NCBI RefSeq assembly: GCF_009695935.1
Contig: NZ_VUMY01000002.1
Span: 62,001 to 126,000 of the forward strand
Source of the DNA: Mobiluncus porci
GTDB lineage: Bacteria; Actinomycetota; Actinomycetes; Actinomycetales; Actinomycetaceae
Reading direction: 5' to 3'
DNA: 64,000 nt
Of the stretch, positions 1-9,575 are shown in pieces. Made by a program: the position numbers and the translations under genes. The notes beneath the pieces were generated by a model, which was not told the origin of the DNA, ran no database searches, and saw only the letters and a program-made list of their open reading frames with translations. Numbering within the stretch: the first letter of the stretch is position 1; the number at the start of each line of letters is the position of its first letter.

Positions 1-240
1 CACGGCGACTATCGGCGCTCATGGACGCACACGCCGGGGCAAGCCGGGAACATTGTTTCGGCTGATATACACACCAAAGCGCCGCAAGCGAAACGGCTTG
101 AATTCGGATTCACCGGGCCGGACAGGCTCGGGAGAGTCTATCATCAAGCACCAAGGCCGCACGTCGCCCCGGCGATAGAAGCCACGACGAAAGAGTGGGA
201 GAAAACCTGGAAAGGGGCGATAGATAGTGCTCTCGGGTGA
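1..240 (+). CDS. HK97 gp10-like tail completion protein (3' part)
   Basis: The frame is open from the first base and ends at TGA 238-240, giving the last 79 residues of a phage protein. The segment contains GDYRRSW, then a small beta-rich stretch, a Glu-Phe-Gly motif (LEFGFTG) and the closing APRPHVAPAIEA. This matches the end of HK97 gp10-type proteins, which bridge head connector and tail, typically 'EyG...PFlrPAle'. It is followed by the tail-terminator-like and tail-tube genes, the usual order in siphovirus morphogenesis clusters. The 5' end lies outside the window, so the length cannot be judged. Confidence 0.7.
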   Translation, partial: HGDYRRSWTHTPGQAGNIVSADIHTKAPQAKRLEFGFTGPDRLGRVYHQAPRPHVAPAIEATTKEWEKTWKGAIDSALG

Positions 241-586
241 AGTCATGAACGAACTACAAAAAATCCTTTCCACTATCGCACCGACCGGTAAATGGAAAGT
301 ACCCACGCAAACCCCGCCCTTGTTCGTGCTGGACACGGTGAGCGGGGGAACCGTAGACACGGATCTCGAATCCGCAGACCAGTATGTGACCGTACAGGTG
401 ACCGCGACAGGTAAAACCGCTGAACAGGCTCAATGGCTTATAGATAAAGCATTGAAAGAGATATTAGCTAGCCGTTTGAAAACGGGCTGGCAGGTTGTTA
501 TCGAAACCTGGAATATACCGGTAGACCCGCAAATCGAGGGCTTTTACAGTTTCATAGGACAAGTCAGGATTAGAGGGGAGGTGTAA
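227..586 (+). CDS. phage tail terminator / minor tail completion protein
   Basis: Small acidic phage protein of 119 aa if it starts at GTG 227 (AGGGG 8 nt upstream), or 113 aa from ATG 245, which lies 4 nt after the preceding stop. Both starts are plausible. It has alternating beta strands and one amphipathic helix (TAEQAQWLIDKALKEIL) and ends in a strand-rich tail. This fits the fold of tail terminator proteins that cap the tail tube, but no diagnostic motif is visible. The call rests mainly on position between the gp10-like gene and the tail tube gene. Confidence 0.5.
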   Translation: MLSGEVMNELQKILSTIAPTGKWKVPTQTPPLFVLDTVSGGTVDTDLESADQYVTVQVTATGKTAEQAQWLIDKALKEILASRLKTGWQVVIETWNIPVDPQIEGFYSFIGQVRIRGEV

Positions 587-589
587 AAG

Positions 590-793
590 ATGGCTACACG
601 CAAAACTAACATTGAGGAACCGGTCGAGGAAACAGTCGAAACCGCGCCGGTGAAGAAAGATGATTGCGGATGCCGGAAAAACGAGAAAGGACAAATCGAA
701 CTCCAACACGAAAAGTTGGAGGCGCATATTTTCGTTAACCCGGAATCCGTAAACACGTGGAAGCAACAAGGCTGGGAGATTGTCCCCGCCTAG
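590..793 (+). CDS. small phage protein with Cys pair, unknown function
   Basis: 67-aa ORF starting 3 nt after the previous stop, with GAGGGGAGG as a strong ribosome-binding site. The N-terminal half is highly charged (Lys/Glu/Thr rich) and carries a CGC motif. The C-terminal half (FVNPESVNTWKQQGWE) looks like a compact fold. Placement just before the tail tube gene suggests a small connector or accessory protein. I do not recognise a family. Confidence 0.5.
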   Translation: MATRKTNIEEPVEETVETAPVKKDDCGCRKNEKGQIELQHEKLEAHIFVNPESVNTWKQQGWEIVPA

Positions 794-886
794 CTTTTCT
801 AACCGTTATCAAATTTCCCTACTTTGATAAAATCGTTAATGGACGGCATAAAACGGAATACGACAAACTATTTGAAGGAGTTTATT

Positions 887-1363
887 ATGTCGCGTTTTAT
901 CCGCCGCGGGATCACCAAGATGTATTTCTTGCCCGCTATCGCAAACCTGGAGACCGGTCCGACCCGTGAAGAAATCACGGCCGGTAAAGATATCACCTGC
1001 TGGCCGTCAGAAATCAGTGGTTTTACTATCTCGGCTGAATCCGTAGAGGTCACCGACTTGTGCTCGACAAAGACAAAGAAAATCCCCGCCGGGGAAACAA
1101 TCGACGATATTTCTCTCACCATGTACGAGGACGCAGAGAAAGAAGAGATCGAAGAAACGTTTACCCGCGGAGCCAAGGGGTTCATTTACATTATGAACAA
1201 GGGCGACAAGCCCCTGTCTAAGAGCGGGGATATTTGGCCGGTAGAGGTCTCGTCTATCTCCCACAACTACTCGGTGGGTTCTGACCCGGCGACTTTGACC
1301 GTGAACTTCACGGTTCCAGAGTCCCCGGTGTTTGGGACGGCTATCCCGGTCGCCGCCGCATAA
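887..1363 (+). CDS. phage major tail tube protein
   Basis: 158 aa from ATG 887, preceded by GAAGGAG. An upstream in-frame extension to 824 has no ribosome-binding site. The protein is beta-rich with few charged helices and a C-terminal strand block ending in FTVPESPVFGTAIPV, as in tail tube proteins of Siphoviridae that stack as hexamers to form the tail lumen. It sits directly before the frameshifted chaperone pair and the tape measure gene, the conserved place for the tube gene. Length is at the short end of the family range. Confidence 0.7.
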   Translation: MSRFIRRGITKMYFLPAIANLETGPTREEITAGKDITCWPSEISGFTISAESVEVTDLCSTKTKKIPAGETIDDISLTMYEDAEKEEIEETFTRGAKGFIYIMNKGDKPLSKSGDIWPVEVSSISHNYSVGSDPATLTVNFTVPESPVFGTAIPVAAA

Positions 1364-1409
1364 GAGTGTTTGTTTCTATTGGTGAATATTGAAAGGACGG
1401 CAAGAAACA

Positions 1410-1928
1410 ATGTCATGGAGTGAAAAGATCGGGCGTTTGCGGGGACGTGAACTGCCGACCGTGGAAGTTACTATCGCGTTGGATAAGGGCGCGGAAAAAC
1501 GCGTTTATGATGCTCGAGAGGGGTTGAAAGCGGCTACCGACCGGGCTTGGGGCGAGTACGACACGCAGGAGCAAGTCGATAACACACCGGAAGTTGTAGC
1601 GGCTCGGGAAACCCTCGCAAAGGCCGAAAACGACCTGAAAGCGGCCTCGCTGGTGATGCGGTTCAAAACCCTACCCGCCGATGTTATGGAAACACTGAGG
1701 GGGGAAGTCTTTACCCAAACCGAGGACGAGGACGAACGCGTAGAACGCTTAGCTTCGCGGGTGATGGCGGCCTCCTATATTCCCGAGGACGGGGACGACC
1801 TAACCGTGGAGGACGTGGAAAACCTCAGGGGGGTTTTGACCGACGGGGAATGGCGACAATTGAAACTCGCCGTCTTGTCGAATACCCAAAACTCGGCTCT
1901 CACCTGGGAGCTTGAAAAAAAAGAATAA
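1410..1928 (+). CDS. tail assembly chaperone, gpG-like (unshifted product)
   Basis: 172-aa acidic protein (MSWSEKIGRLRGRELPTVEV...) from ATG 1410. An upstream TTG at 1389 would add 7 residues but is less likely. The protein is largely helical and the C-terminal half is very acidic. It ends at an A-rich stretch where a second frame continues, the arrangement of the G/GT tail assembly chaperones of lambda-like and actinobacterial phages. These coat the tape measure protein during tail assembly and are absent from the finished virion. Its position just before the tape measure gene supports the call. Confidence 0.75.
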   Translation: MSWSEKIGRLRGRELPTVEVTIALDKGAEKRVYDAREGLKAATDRAWGEYDTQEQVDNTPEVVAARETLAKAENDLKAASLVMRFKTLPADVMETLRGEVFTQTEDEDERVERLASRVMAASYIPEDGDDLTVEDVENLRGVLTDGEWRQLKLAVLSNTQNSALTWELEKKE

Positions 1929-2266
1929 ACACCGACCCGAAACTACAGGCCGAACTCGAAATCTGCGAATTCTATAGAATCCCGCATTCGCATTTCTTAG
2001 GCGGCCCGCTGGTGTGGACCGAAACAGACAGGGCGAAAGCCACCCTATATAGGGCCTGGAAAAACCAGGAATGCCCGAACTGCCACACCCGACCCTCGGA
2101 TTGGGAAAACGACCCCGACTATAGGGTCGCGGATATCGGGCATTGTGAGGGCTGCGCCAGACTAGAGGAAATGCGGGACCAGGTGCAGAATCCCGCGAAA
2201 GGCACCTACATAGGTCTATATCCTAAAGCGGTAGTCGAGGCACGGCTAGACGCCGAGGAAGAGTAA
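1410..2266 (+). CDS. tail assembly chaperone, gpGT-like -1 frameshift product
   Basis: A -1 slip at the A-run 1915-1922 joins 171 residues of the first frame to 114 residues read from 1922 to the TAA at 2264-2266, about 285 aa in all. The extension has no good start of its own. It begins after the slip with a PHSHFLGG segment, then has two CxxC-type knuckles (CPNC and CEGC) around a Trp-Glu-Asn-Asp stretch. That pattern is typical of the T part of actinobacteriophage chaperones. The frameshift is inferred from sequence; the product ratio is unknown. Confidence 0.75.
1916..1922 (+). promoter_or_regulatory. programmed -1 ribosomal frameshift slippery site
   Basis: The heptamer A AAA AAA sits in frame as ...GAA AAA AAA GAA TAA near the end of the first chaperone frame, only two codons before its stop. 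A -1 slip here enters the 114-codon extension. Position and phase are exactly those of known G/GT frameshift sites in tailed phages. Confidence 0.7.
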
Positions 2267-2276
2267 GGAGAAACTC

Positions 2277-5200
2277 ATGGCTGATTACACTCTAAGCGTC
2301 AGGATTACGGGCGACGCTTCACAGGCGATATCGGCCATATCGAAAACCGGCGCCGCGGCAGCCGCGTTAGGTAAACAGACCGATGCGTTGAATGCCGTGA
2401 AAATGGGCGGCCTGTCGGCGGGAATGTCCGCCGCCGCCGCGTCGATGGGGCGCGCGAAAACCGCCGCAATGTCGATGGCAGAGGCACACGGCGCGGCGAT
2501 GGCCACCGTAGGCTCCGCGGCTACTAAAGCCGGACTCGCGTTAGGTGCCACAGCTGCGCTAGCGGTGAAGTCGGCTGCGGATTGGGAGTCCGCGTGGGCC
2601 GGCGTGACTAAGACAGTTGACGGCGCGGATTTGGGCGGTGTCCTAGAGGGGCAGCTGCGGGACATGGCTAAAAACCTCCCTAGTTCTCATGAGGAAATCG
2701 CGGCGGTTGCGGAAGCGGCCGGACAGTTGGGTGTGAAACGGCAGGATATCGCCGGATTCACCAAAACCATGATTGACTTGGGGCAGTCCACGAACCTCTC
2801 CGCTGAAGAAGCCGCTACCCAGATAGCCCGATTCAATAACATTATGGGGCTATCGAATAAGCAGGCCTCGAACCTGGGCGCTACCCTAGTTGACTTGGGG
2901 AACACGAACGCCACGACCGAGGCCGAAATCATGGCAATGTCCATGAGAATCGCCGCCGCAGGCCGTCAAGTGAAAATGACCGCGCCCGATATCCTAGCCA
3001 TATCCGCGTCCCTCACTAGCGTGGGTATCGGGGCGGAGGCAGGCGGCTCCGCAATGTCCAAATTCTTCACCAAAATGGATCAAGCCGTCTCCACCGGAAA
3101 CAAAGACCTGCAGGTCATGGCGAAAACAGCGGGAATGACCGGTGAGGAGTTTTCTAAACTTTTCAGGACGGACTCGACACAAGCCTTTGCTGCGTTCGAG
3201 AAAGGCCTCGGAAACCTAATCAAGTCTGGTTCTGGCGCGAACCAGGTCATGGCGGACATGAACATTAACCAGGTTGAGATGCAACGCGCCCTAAAATCTC
3301 TGTCTTTGGATGCGGACGGGCTAGCGCGGAATCTCGGTCAGGGCGCGAAAGCGTGGAAAGAAAACCGCGCCTTGATTGACGAGGCGACGAAGCGCTACGC
3401 GACCGCGGAATCACAGTTCGCGATGGCTAAAAACCGTATCAAAGACGGGCTGATTGATATGGGGAAAGATTTGGCGCCGATGATAGCGGAAGTGGTCAGT
3501 GGCTTGTCGATGCTAGTGGACGGTTTCACGAACCTACCAGGGCCGATAAAAACTGCTGCCGGGGCATTCTCGTTGTTTGGTGGCGCGGGAATGCTAGCAG
3601 TAGGCGCGGCAGCATCACTATTACCTAAAATCATTGAGCTACGTAAAGCAATGACCGAACTCGGCATGATTAACGCCGGTGAGGGCATCATCGCCGGATT
3701 GGGCGGACGCGTTGCCGGTAAGACTAAAACCGCGCTAGCGCCACTTTTGGAGACTATCGGCGGGACCGCTATAGGCGCGAAACTCGGCTCCGGTTTAGGT
3801 AAAGCCGGAGCGGCCGCGGTAGGGTTCGGGGCCGCCGCTAAAAGCGCCGCCGCCGCCGCCGCGCCGTTCGCTGGAACTTCAGCGGCTATCATCGCCGGTG
3901 CGCTCGCGATATCTACAGTGATGGGATTAGGAGCCGCCAAGCTAGGGAACTTCGCGGCAGGGCTAGAGCGAATCAATGAAGAATCCGTAGACCTACAGAG
4001 CAAACTCGCGGCCTTTGATGGCAAAGACTTCGCTAAAACCATGTTCGGAGACGTTTCTATGTGGAAAGAACACGAGGGCGGGGTTGCGTCTTTCCTGAAA
4101 GCGGTTAACGCGAAAAATGAGGGCGCGCTGGCGTCGTTCGCGCGCGGTGACCTTTGGGACAATGGGGTTCAAAACGCGCTAGGGCGGCTAGATAATTTGT
4201 CCAAATCTCTCGCGGGGATGGATATAGCGGACACGGTGAAACCCGTAACCGCCGCGTTGAAAGAAATGGGTGGCGTGAACCTCGATAACTTTACGAGGTT
4301 CGCGAACGCTACCCCAGAATATCGGCAGTATCTTACCGACCTAGCGAAAGAGTTGCACTTGTCGGCTGATGACGCGACGCTTTTCAAACTCGCGACTGGC
4401 GAGATTTCTCAAGTAGTGGATGCTACCGGCGGGGCGGTTGCGAAAACCGCGGCAGAGGTCGAAACCATGAGAAACAAATTCGGGTCGCTCCCGCCGACGT
4501 CTAAAGAAATGGCGGAGGCGATGGATAAAGTCAAACAAACGAACTACGAAGCCGCCATGTCTTTCGTGAACATAGGTGAAGCCGCCGACCAGGGCATAGA
4601 GAAGTGGCACGCGGCGATGATGAAGCAGGGCGAGGCCGTCCGCGCGTGGGGCTCAAACATGCTAGAAGCGATGGGAACCGGCATCCTTTCACCGGTCGCG
4701 CTCGACTCACTTAGAGCGATGGGGCCGCAGGGTGCGCAACTCTTACAAGAAGCAATGGGCGAAATGCGCGCAGGGTCGGACGCGGGGCTGCGTAAACTGA
4801 ATGAAGGCCTGACAATGGGCGGGCAGGGCGCGGCGCGTGCTTTTAGTGACGCTTTCAGCGATGGCATGACGCAAAGCATCATGCAGAAGGCTCAGGAGAA
4901 AAGTCCCGAGGTGGCGCGGGCGGTCGCTCAGGCGCTACAGGACCCGCTTATCACTGAGGTCTCACAAATGCAGGATATTCTCGACGGCTACGGTGTAGAC
5001 CTAAAGATCACAGGCGATACTGAACCGGCGGAAATCGGAGCTGGTTATCTTGTTTCTTACGTGAACTCTCTTACCGGGACCGTTTCTATTCTTGGCACTG
5101 ACGCGGACGCCCGTAGCGTGCTTGAAGATTTAGGAATGTCGATTAACGCGACTACGGGGGAGGTCACGATTAACGGCAACCCCGCGCCCGCGAACGCAAC

Positions 5201-7007
5201 CTTGGGGGATCTTATCGGGAATGTGAACACCGCGGACGGGACGGTGACGATTAACGGGAATAAGGTTCCTGCAACCGCCACGGTGGAAGAGTTTGTTTCG
5301 TGGGCTATCGGGCAAAACCCTGATTTGAAAGTTACGGCGGATACTGGCGAGGCCAAGAATGCTTTGCAGATTTTGACGGAGAAAGAGCGCGTCGCGAGAA
5401 TACGGGCGGAGCTTTCGGGTGCGGAAAACATTAACAGGGTTTTGAATAATATGGCTCGGAACCGCACGTCGGTTATTACGGTGAAAACCCAGGGTGGGGG
5501 GACGGCTTATTGGCCGTCTACGATGCGAGCTTCGGGCGGCTACATTACCGGCCCGGGAACCTCGACTTCGGATAGTATTCCCGCGTGGCTTAGCAACGGC
5601 GAGTTCGTGATGCGGGCCGCGGCGGTAAGGAAATACGGAACCGATTTCATGCACCGGATTAACGAAAACCGGTTCGCTTCGGGCGGTCAGGTCGGGGCCG
5701 TGAGGTTCGGTTCTGACCCAGCGAAATGGCTGGAAACCAATTTGAAACCCGTCACCGAGACACTAAAGCAGTGGGCGGGCGGCCTGGAGGGTATTAGCGC
5801 GACCCCGACCGTTGGCGACAACAACCGGACTAAAACTTTGTTGGATGGGCGCGATTTTGACCTTTTACAGCAGATGGCCGGCTATCTGTTTAGTATCGAC
5901 CAAAACACGAAGAACGCGGTCACACGCGGCTCCGATAGTGGCGGGTCGTCCTATAGTGGCGGGTCTGGCTTGGGTGATTCGGACGCGGACGCGCGTAAAG
6001 CGGAGGAAGAAGCACGACAGGCTGAGGAAGAAAAGAAACGCCAAGCCGAAGCCGCGCTACGCGAATACAAAGCCTTGATGGAGGATGTGAAACGCTACGG
6101 GAAACAAATCACGGACGCGTTCGAGACCTTGGCGGAGATCCAAGAATTGATGAAACCCGTCGCACCCGAAGCGAACTCTAAGGGCCAAATCACGGATTCG
6201 GCGAGGGAACGCGCTAGCGAGAAAAACGCGAACAATTTTGAGCGCGCCGTTGAACAACTCCAAAGGCTGCAGGAAACCATGGGGGACTTGTTCACGAAAT
6301 ATGCGGAAACCTGGCAGGTGAAAGGACACGAGCGCGCCGCCCTGGACGAGTTCGGGAAACCGGTAGAGTGGAACATCGGCGGGCAGATAACCAAGCAGTC
6401 CTCCCGTGAGCAGGTAGGAAACCTTATCGGATTCCTATCTCAAGGCTTTACGGGTCTTTTGGGTGAGCTGAATATCGTCAAGGGCACGATGGGACAAAAA
6501 ACCACGCCGCTAGATATCTTGAAACAGTTGAAGGTCGGGGAATTCGCTAACACGGAGACCGGCTCGGCGAAAGCCACCGCCACAGCCGCCCAGGCGACCG
6601 CGACTAACACGGGAAACCTTATAGGTGAGGTTCGGGCTTTGCGTGACTTCGTGAAACCCCAAAACAGCGATTCTGGCGCGCCTAAAATGACCTCCCTATA
6701 TATGGCAGGGAAAACCCAAGAAAACGTCTCACAGGCCGCCACAGGCGGGGATACGGGGCTGTTGGAGAAAGTCACTAAACTAACCGACCAAGCCGCGGAA
6801 ACCTACCGGATGCTGGCGCAAACCAGAATCACCATAACCCCCGAAGTACAAATCCTCACTATCGACGATATACAAGCCCACGCGCGGGTTATCGTGAAAA
6901 CCAAACTAGATTATTCGGATTTACAAAACCAAACGAACGTTGCCGTATCTTCGATTAAGCCTCCGCCTATCGTGGTGCCTATGGTTTTAGGTTCGTCCAC
7001 AATGTGA
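2277..7007 (+). CDS. phage tape measure protein
   Basis: 1,576 aa, the longest gene of the cluster, setting tail length. ATG 2277 follows GTAAGGAG. The first 120 residues are Ala/Met-rich helix. Residues about 120-400 match the tail tape-measure (PhageMin_Tail-type) region. Hydrophobic stretches occur near 425-450 and 500-560. A Gly-rich module reads GGYITGPGTSTSDSIPA then LSNGEFVM, a motif common near the C-terminal third of such proteins. It is followed by a charged coiled coil rich in Ala, Glu and Lys (about 1235-1300). The last part is strand-rich. No lysozyme or peptidase motif was recognised. Confidence 0.9.
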   Translation: MADYTLSVRITGDASQAISAISKTGAAAAALGKQTDALNAVKMGGLSAGMSAAAASMGRAKTAAMSMAEAHGAAMATVGSAATKAGLALGATAALAVKSAADWESAWAGVTKTVDGADLGGVLEGQLRDMAKNLPSSHEEIAAVAEAAGQLGVKRQDIAGFTKTMIDLGQSTNLSAEEAATQIARFNNIMGLSNKQASNLGATLVDLGNTNATTEAEIMAMSMRIAAAGRQVKMTAPDILAISASLTSVGIGAEAGGSAMSKFFTKMDQAVSTGNKDLQVMAKTAGMTGEEFSKLFRTDSTQAFAAFEKGLGNLIKSGSGANQVMADMNINQVEMQRALKSLSLDADGLARNLGQGAKAWKENRALIDEATKRYATAESQFAMAKNRIKDGLIDMGKDLAPMIAEVVSGLSMLVDGFTNLPGPIKTAAGAFSLFGGAGMLAVGAAASLLPKIIELRKAMTELGMINAGEGIIAGLGGRVAGKTKTALAPLLETIGGTAIGAKLGSGLGKAGAAAVGFGAAAKSAAAAAAPFAGTSAAIIAGALAISTVMGLGAAKLGNFAAGLERINEESVDLQSKLAAFDGKDFAKTMFGDVSMWKEHEGGVASFLKAVNAKNEGALASFARGDLWDNGVQNALGRLDNLSKSLAGMDIADTVKPVTAALKEMGGVNLDNFTRFANATPEYRQYLTDLAKELHLSADDATLFKLATGEISQVVDATGGAVAKTAAEVETMRNKFGSLPPTSKEMAEAMDKVKQTNYEAAMSFVNIGEAADQGIEKWHAAMMKQGEAVRAWGSNMLEAMGTGILSPVALDSLRAMGPQGAQLLQEAMGEMRAGSDAGLRKLNEGLTMGGQGAARAFSDAFSDGMTQSIMQKAQEKSPEVARAVAQALQDPLITEVSQMQDILDGYGVDLKITGDTEPAEIGAGYLVSYVNSLTGTVSILGTDADARSVLEDLGMSINATTGEVTINGNPAPANATLGDLIGNVNTADGTVTINGNKVPATATVEEFVSWAIGQNPDLKVTADTGEAKNALQILTEKERVARIRAELSGAENINRVLNNMARNRTSVITVKTQGGGTAYWPSTMRASGGYITGPGTSTSDSIPAWLSNGEFVMRAAAVRKYGTDFMHRINENRFASGGQVGAVRFGSDPAKWLETNLKPVTETLKQWAGGLEGISATPTVGDNNRTKTLLDGRDFDLLQQMAGYLFSIDQNTKNAVTRGSDSGGSSYSGGSGLGDSDADARKAEEEARQAEEEKKRQAEAALREYKALMEDVKRYGKQITDAFETLAEIQELMKPVAPEANSKGQITDSARERASEKNANNFERAVEQLQRLQETMGDLFTKYAETWQVKGHERAALDEFGKPVEWNIGGQITKQSSREQVGNLIGFLSQGFTGLLGELNIVKGTMGQKTTPLDILKQLKVGEFANTETGSAKATATAAQATATNTGNLIGEVRALRDFVKPQNSDSGAPKMTSLYMAGKTQENVSQAATGGDTGLLEKVTKLTDQAAETYRMLAQTRITITPEVQILTIDDIQAHARVIVKTKLDYSDLQNQTNVAVSSIKPPPIVVPMVLGSSTM

Positions 7008-7063
7008 ACGGTTTAGATAAAATAGGTTTTAGTAAATAGTTTTTTAGGGGAAAGGAAAAACAA

Positions 7064-7810
7064 GTGAGTTTAACATTGTCGCTTTTCCCCGAACCCGAAA
7101 ACAACGTGATGCGGATAAGGGCCGTATCAGACACTGACATTATCCGGCTACAACGCTTAGATTACTCGGGGTGGGTGCCGGTACGTATGCGGCCAGGGCA
7201 ACTGCCGGCGAAAGATATTGTTATAGAAGATTTCGAGGCGCCAATAGGCCGCCCTATCCGCTATCAGGTACAGGCCGAGTCACAAACCGCCGTATATGCG
7301 GAGGGGAAAATAAACTCCCGCGACGTGGTTCTGTCACTTCCCCAAATACCGGCCCAGTATGCGGTGATACCAGTGTTTTCGCAATACGACGAAACAAGGC
7401 GAATGCCTGGATCCACCGATTTGATTATCGGACGCACCGACCCGCTTATCACTATCCTGCCGTTGTCTGACCGTCAAGGCACTTTGACCTACGTTTTCGA
7501 CACATACAGCGACGCGAGGAATGTAGAGAAACTCTATGCGCAAGGCTACCCGCTGCTTTTACGCCAGCCGTGTCACGATCAGATGGATCTGTATCACACG
7601 GCGGAACAAGCACAGATACGACAAGGAAACGGGAGCCTTTGGGAACTCACGGTTCAATACGTGGAGCAGAACCGGCCTGGTGGTGATTTGGTGGGGACGG
7701 TCGGCTGGGACTACCAGTCGCTTATCAATAATCATGCGGATTTTGTGGCAATGGAAGCGGTCTATGACGATTACGGGGCGGTCCTGATAGGGGTGAGGAA
7801 TGATGGCTGA
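7064..7810 (+). CDS. distal tail (Dit-like) protein
   Basis: 248 aa from GTG 7064, preceded by GGGGAAAGGA. Beta-rich throughout with few helices. It lies directly downstream of the tape measure gene, where siphoviruses encode the distal tail protein that joins tube and baseplate. Short conserved-looking stretches include an Asp-Tyr-Ser-Gly-Trp segment and, near the end, VGWDYQSLINNHADF. It overlaps the next gene by 11 nt, so the two are probably co-translated. Confidence 0.65.
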   Translation: MSLTLSLFPEPENNVMRIRAVSDTDIIRLQRLDYSGWVPVRMRPGQLPAKDIVIEDFEAPIGRPIRYQVQAESQTAVYAEGKINSRDVVLSLPQIPAQYAVIPVFSQYDETRRMPGSTDLIIGRTDPLITILPLSDRQGTLTYVFDTYSDARNVEKLYAQGYPLLLRQPCHDQMDLYHTAEQAQIRQGNGSLWELTVQYVEQNRPGGDLVGTVGWDYQSLINNHADFVAMEAVYDDYGAVLIGVRNDG

Positions 7811-8894
7811 AAACCTGGAAGCAACTTCTCTTTGCGCACCGTTCCCCGCCTATGTGGACGAGCGGCTGCGGCAATCTTCGATTAGGCACATTATCGGGTT
7901 TAACCTGCTTTACGGGGATCTGTCGTACCCCCTGGAGTATCAAAGTAACTGTAGTCTGACGTTTGACGAGAACTGGGCGCCTTACGCACAGTTTCAAGGA
8001 AATTTTAGGATGCCGGATAAGACTACGGCGGGTTTTCTTGACCCGCGGCTCGACCCGCTAATCGAGATTATCGGTGGTTATGAGATGGAGGCCGGAGACA
8101 AACAAGCCTATCCTTTGGCGAGGTTACATCTCCGGTCAGTGGTGTGGAATGCTCCCGCAATGAACCTGGATATCACCGCGGCCTCGTCTGAAACCGATTT
8201 GCAGGATTTCGTGTGGTATTTGCAAACCCCCGCGCCGGTGCCGACCGGAACCGTCAAAGACGCCCTGGACTGGTGCCTGGACACGGCGGGAAACAAAGAA
8301 CCCCTCGAATACACAGAGACGGGCCCGACCGTCACCCTACCCGACCAGGGGGTACAGCAAGGGCAGAATATTTGGGATCTAGCTAGGGACTTCGCGGCCG
8401 GCGGGCAGATGTGGTTTTATCACGACGGGCTAGGAACCTGGCACATGACGCCGAGGCCGGTGCCGGAATCGACCCCGAAAACGATTCTGCAAACCGGCCG
8501 CCAGGGAACGGTTATCTCGTATCAGATAGGGCAGTCGCGGGAGGATTACGCGGACGGGGTTATCGTGACCCACGAGTGGGGCAGTCAACAGAAGATAGTG
8601 GGTAAAGCGTCCGTATCTTCCCCCAAAAGGTGGACGGTAGTACCACGTAGGACGGCGGCTACGCAAGACCAGGCGGACAAAGAGGCCGAAACCCTTTTGG
8701 GTCGATTCCAAGATCTTAGACGCTCTTTCGAGATAACCGCTAAATCCGCGTATTGGCTACGGCCAGGGGACTATGTGACTTTACGAATCCCAGGCGTAAA
8801 CACGGCGTGCCGTGTTTCTAGGGTGCAATACTCTTTCCCTGCGGGACGAATGTCCGTCCGGCTAATAGACCCCGCGAGAGAGGTCACGCAATGA
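7800..8894 (+). CDS. phage minor tail / tail-tip protein
   Basis: 364 aa (or 363 from the second ATG at 7803), overlapping the end of the Dit-like gene. Beta-rich with many Trp, Pro and Gly. The middle has the pattern GQNIWDLARDFAAGGQMWFYHDG, and the end reads DYVTLRIPG followed by a strand hairpin. This resembles baseplate-hub or second minor tail proteins of actinobacterial siphophages, which form the tail tip around the tube exit. Exact role inferred from order only. Confidence 0.6.
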   Translation: MMAENLEATSLCAPFPAYVDERLRQSSIRHIIGFNLLYGDLSYPLEYQSNCSLTFDENWAPYAQFQGNFRMPDKTTAGFLDPRLDPLIEIIGGYEMEAGDKQAYPLARLHLRSVVWNAPAMNLDITAASSETDLQDFVWYLQTPAPVPTGTVKDALDWCLDTAGNKEPLEYTETGPTVTLPDQGVQQGQNIWDLARDFAAGGQMWFYHDGLGTWHMTPRPVPESTPKTILQTGRQGTVISYQIGQSREDYADGVIVTHEWGSQQKIVGKASVSSPKRWTVVPRRTAATQDQADKEAETLLGRFQDLRRSFEITAKSAYWLRPGDYVTLRIPGVNTACRVSRVQYSFPAGRMSVRLIDPAREVTQ

Positions 8895-9088
8895 AACAAT
8901 TAGAGTATTCGCCGCCCGTCTTAGGGGACAAACCATTAGCGGGGGAAGATATCGCTAAACTAGCGGACGCGGTAGACGCGAAAATAACCAACTTTCTACC
9001 AACACTCCCGCCGTTAGTAGACAAGTTTAACGCGATAAGAACCCGCCTCGATAATATAGATAACCGGCTGAAAGCCCTAGGAGGATAA
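8891..9088 (+). CDS. small phage tail protein with coiled coil
   Basis: 65 aa, starting at an ATGA overlap with the previous gene. The C-terminal half (FNAIRTRLDNIDNRLKALGG) is a short heptad-repeat coiled coil. The N-terminal half has the sequence PPVLGDKPLAGEDIAKLADAV. Such small proteins between the tail tip and fibre genes often serve as trimeric adaptors, but that is inference. Confidence 0.55.
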   Translation: MKQLEYSPPVLGDKPLAGEDIAKLADAVDAKITNFLPTLPPLVDKFNAIRTRLDNIDNRLKALGG

Positions 9089-9089
9089 A

Positions 9090-9575
9090 ATGCCCACCAC
9101 CCTAAACCGGAACTATCCCTATCCGGAGTTAACGGATGCGCCGAACATTCCTTTAGCGTTAGAGAATCTTGCTAACGCGATCGATAACGATATTAACACC
9201 GTCGCCCAGTCTGTACCATTAGGTATGGCTAGCGAGCTGGAAACCCGCGCGACCCTGTTGGAGGGTCGGTTGTCTACGCTGGAAAACAGGCAAATCAAAG
9301 TCACAGGATGGTGCATAGTACACACTAATTATTTACTCCGTAACGGACCTTTAAGGTTTTCAGCTACTCTGTATGTACCCGCGAGCAGAGTTATTGATTA
9401 CAATGTAATCGCAGCATATCTAACTTCCAATGGTAATCAGGGTCTGCCTTTCGTAAGCAAAGGGATTGCAGCAAAAGATGATAGAAGTTGTTATATTTGG
9501 GCCGACTTCAACTCCAACATTTACACGACCGATGCAACTTTTACGGAGACATTTTCTGCCGCTTATTTGGTATAA
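9090..9575 (+). CDS. tail fibre protein, expressed tip variant
   Basis: 161 aa, starting 1 nt after the previous stop. Residues 1-54 form the constant N-terminal part (NRNYPYPELTDAPNIPLALE, then helix). Residues 55-70 (TLLEGRLSTLENRQIK) form a short coiled coil encoded by the left 48-bp inverted repeat. Residues 71-161 are the beta-rich tip, probably the receptor-binding part. The tip lies wholly inside the invertible segment 9252-9951, so it can be exchanged for the silent tip on the minus strand without loss of frame. The composition of the tip is clearly more AT-rich than the rest of the phage genes. Confidence 0.7.
   Translation: MPTTLNRNYPYPELTDAPNIPLALENLANAIDNDINTVAQSVPLGMASELETRATLLEGRLSTLENRQIKVTGWCIVHTNYLLRNGPLRFSATLYVPASRVIDYNVIAAYLTSNGNQGLPFVSKGIAAKDDRSCYIWADFNSNIYTTDATFTETFSAAYLV

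Noticed and set aside
2285-4882. Long minus-strand open frames opposite the tape measure gene
   Set aside because: They mirror the Ala/Gly-rich tape measure codons, have no RBS or domain, and the plus-strand gene is certain.
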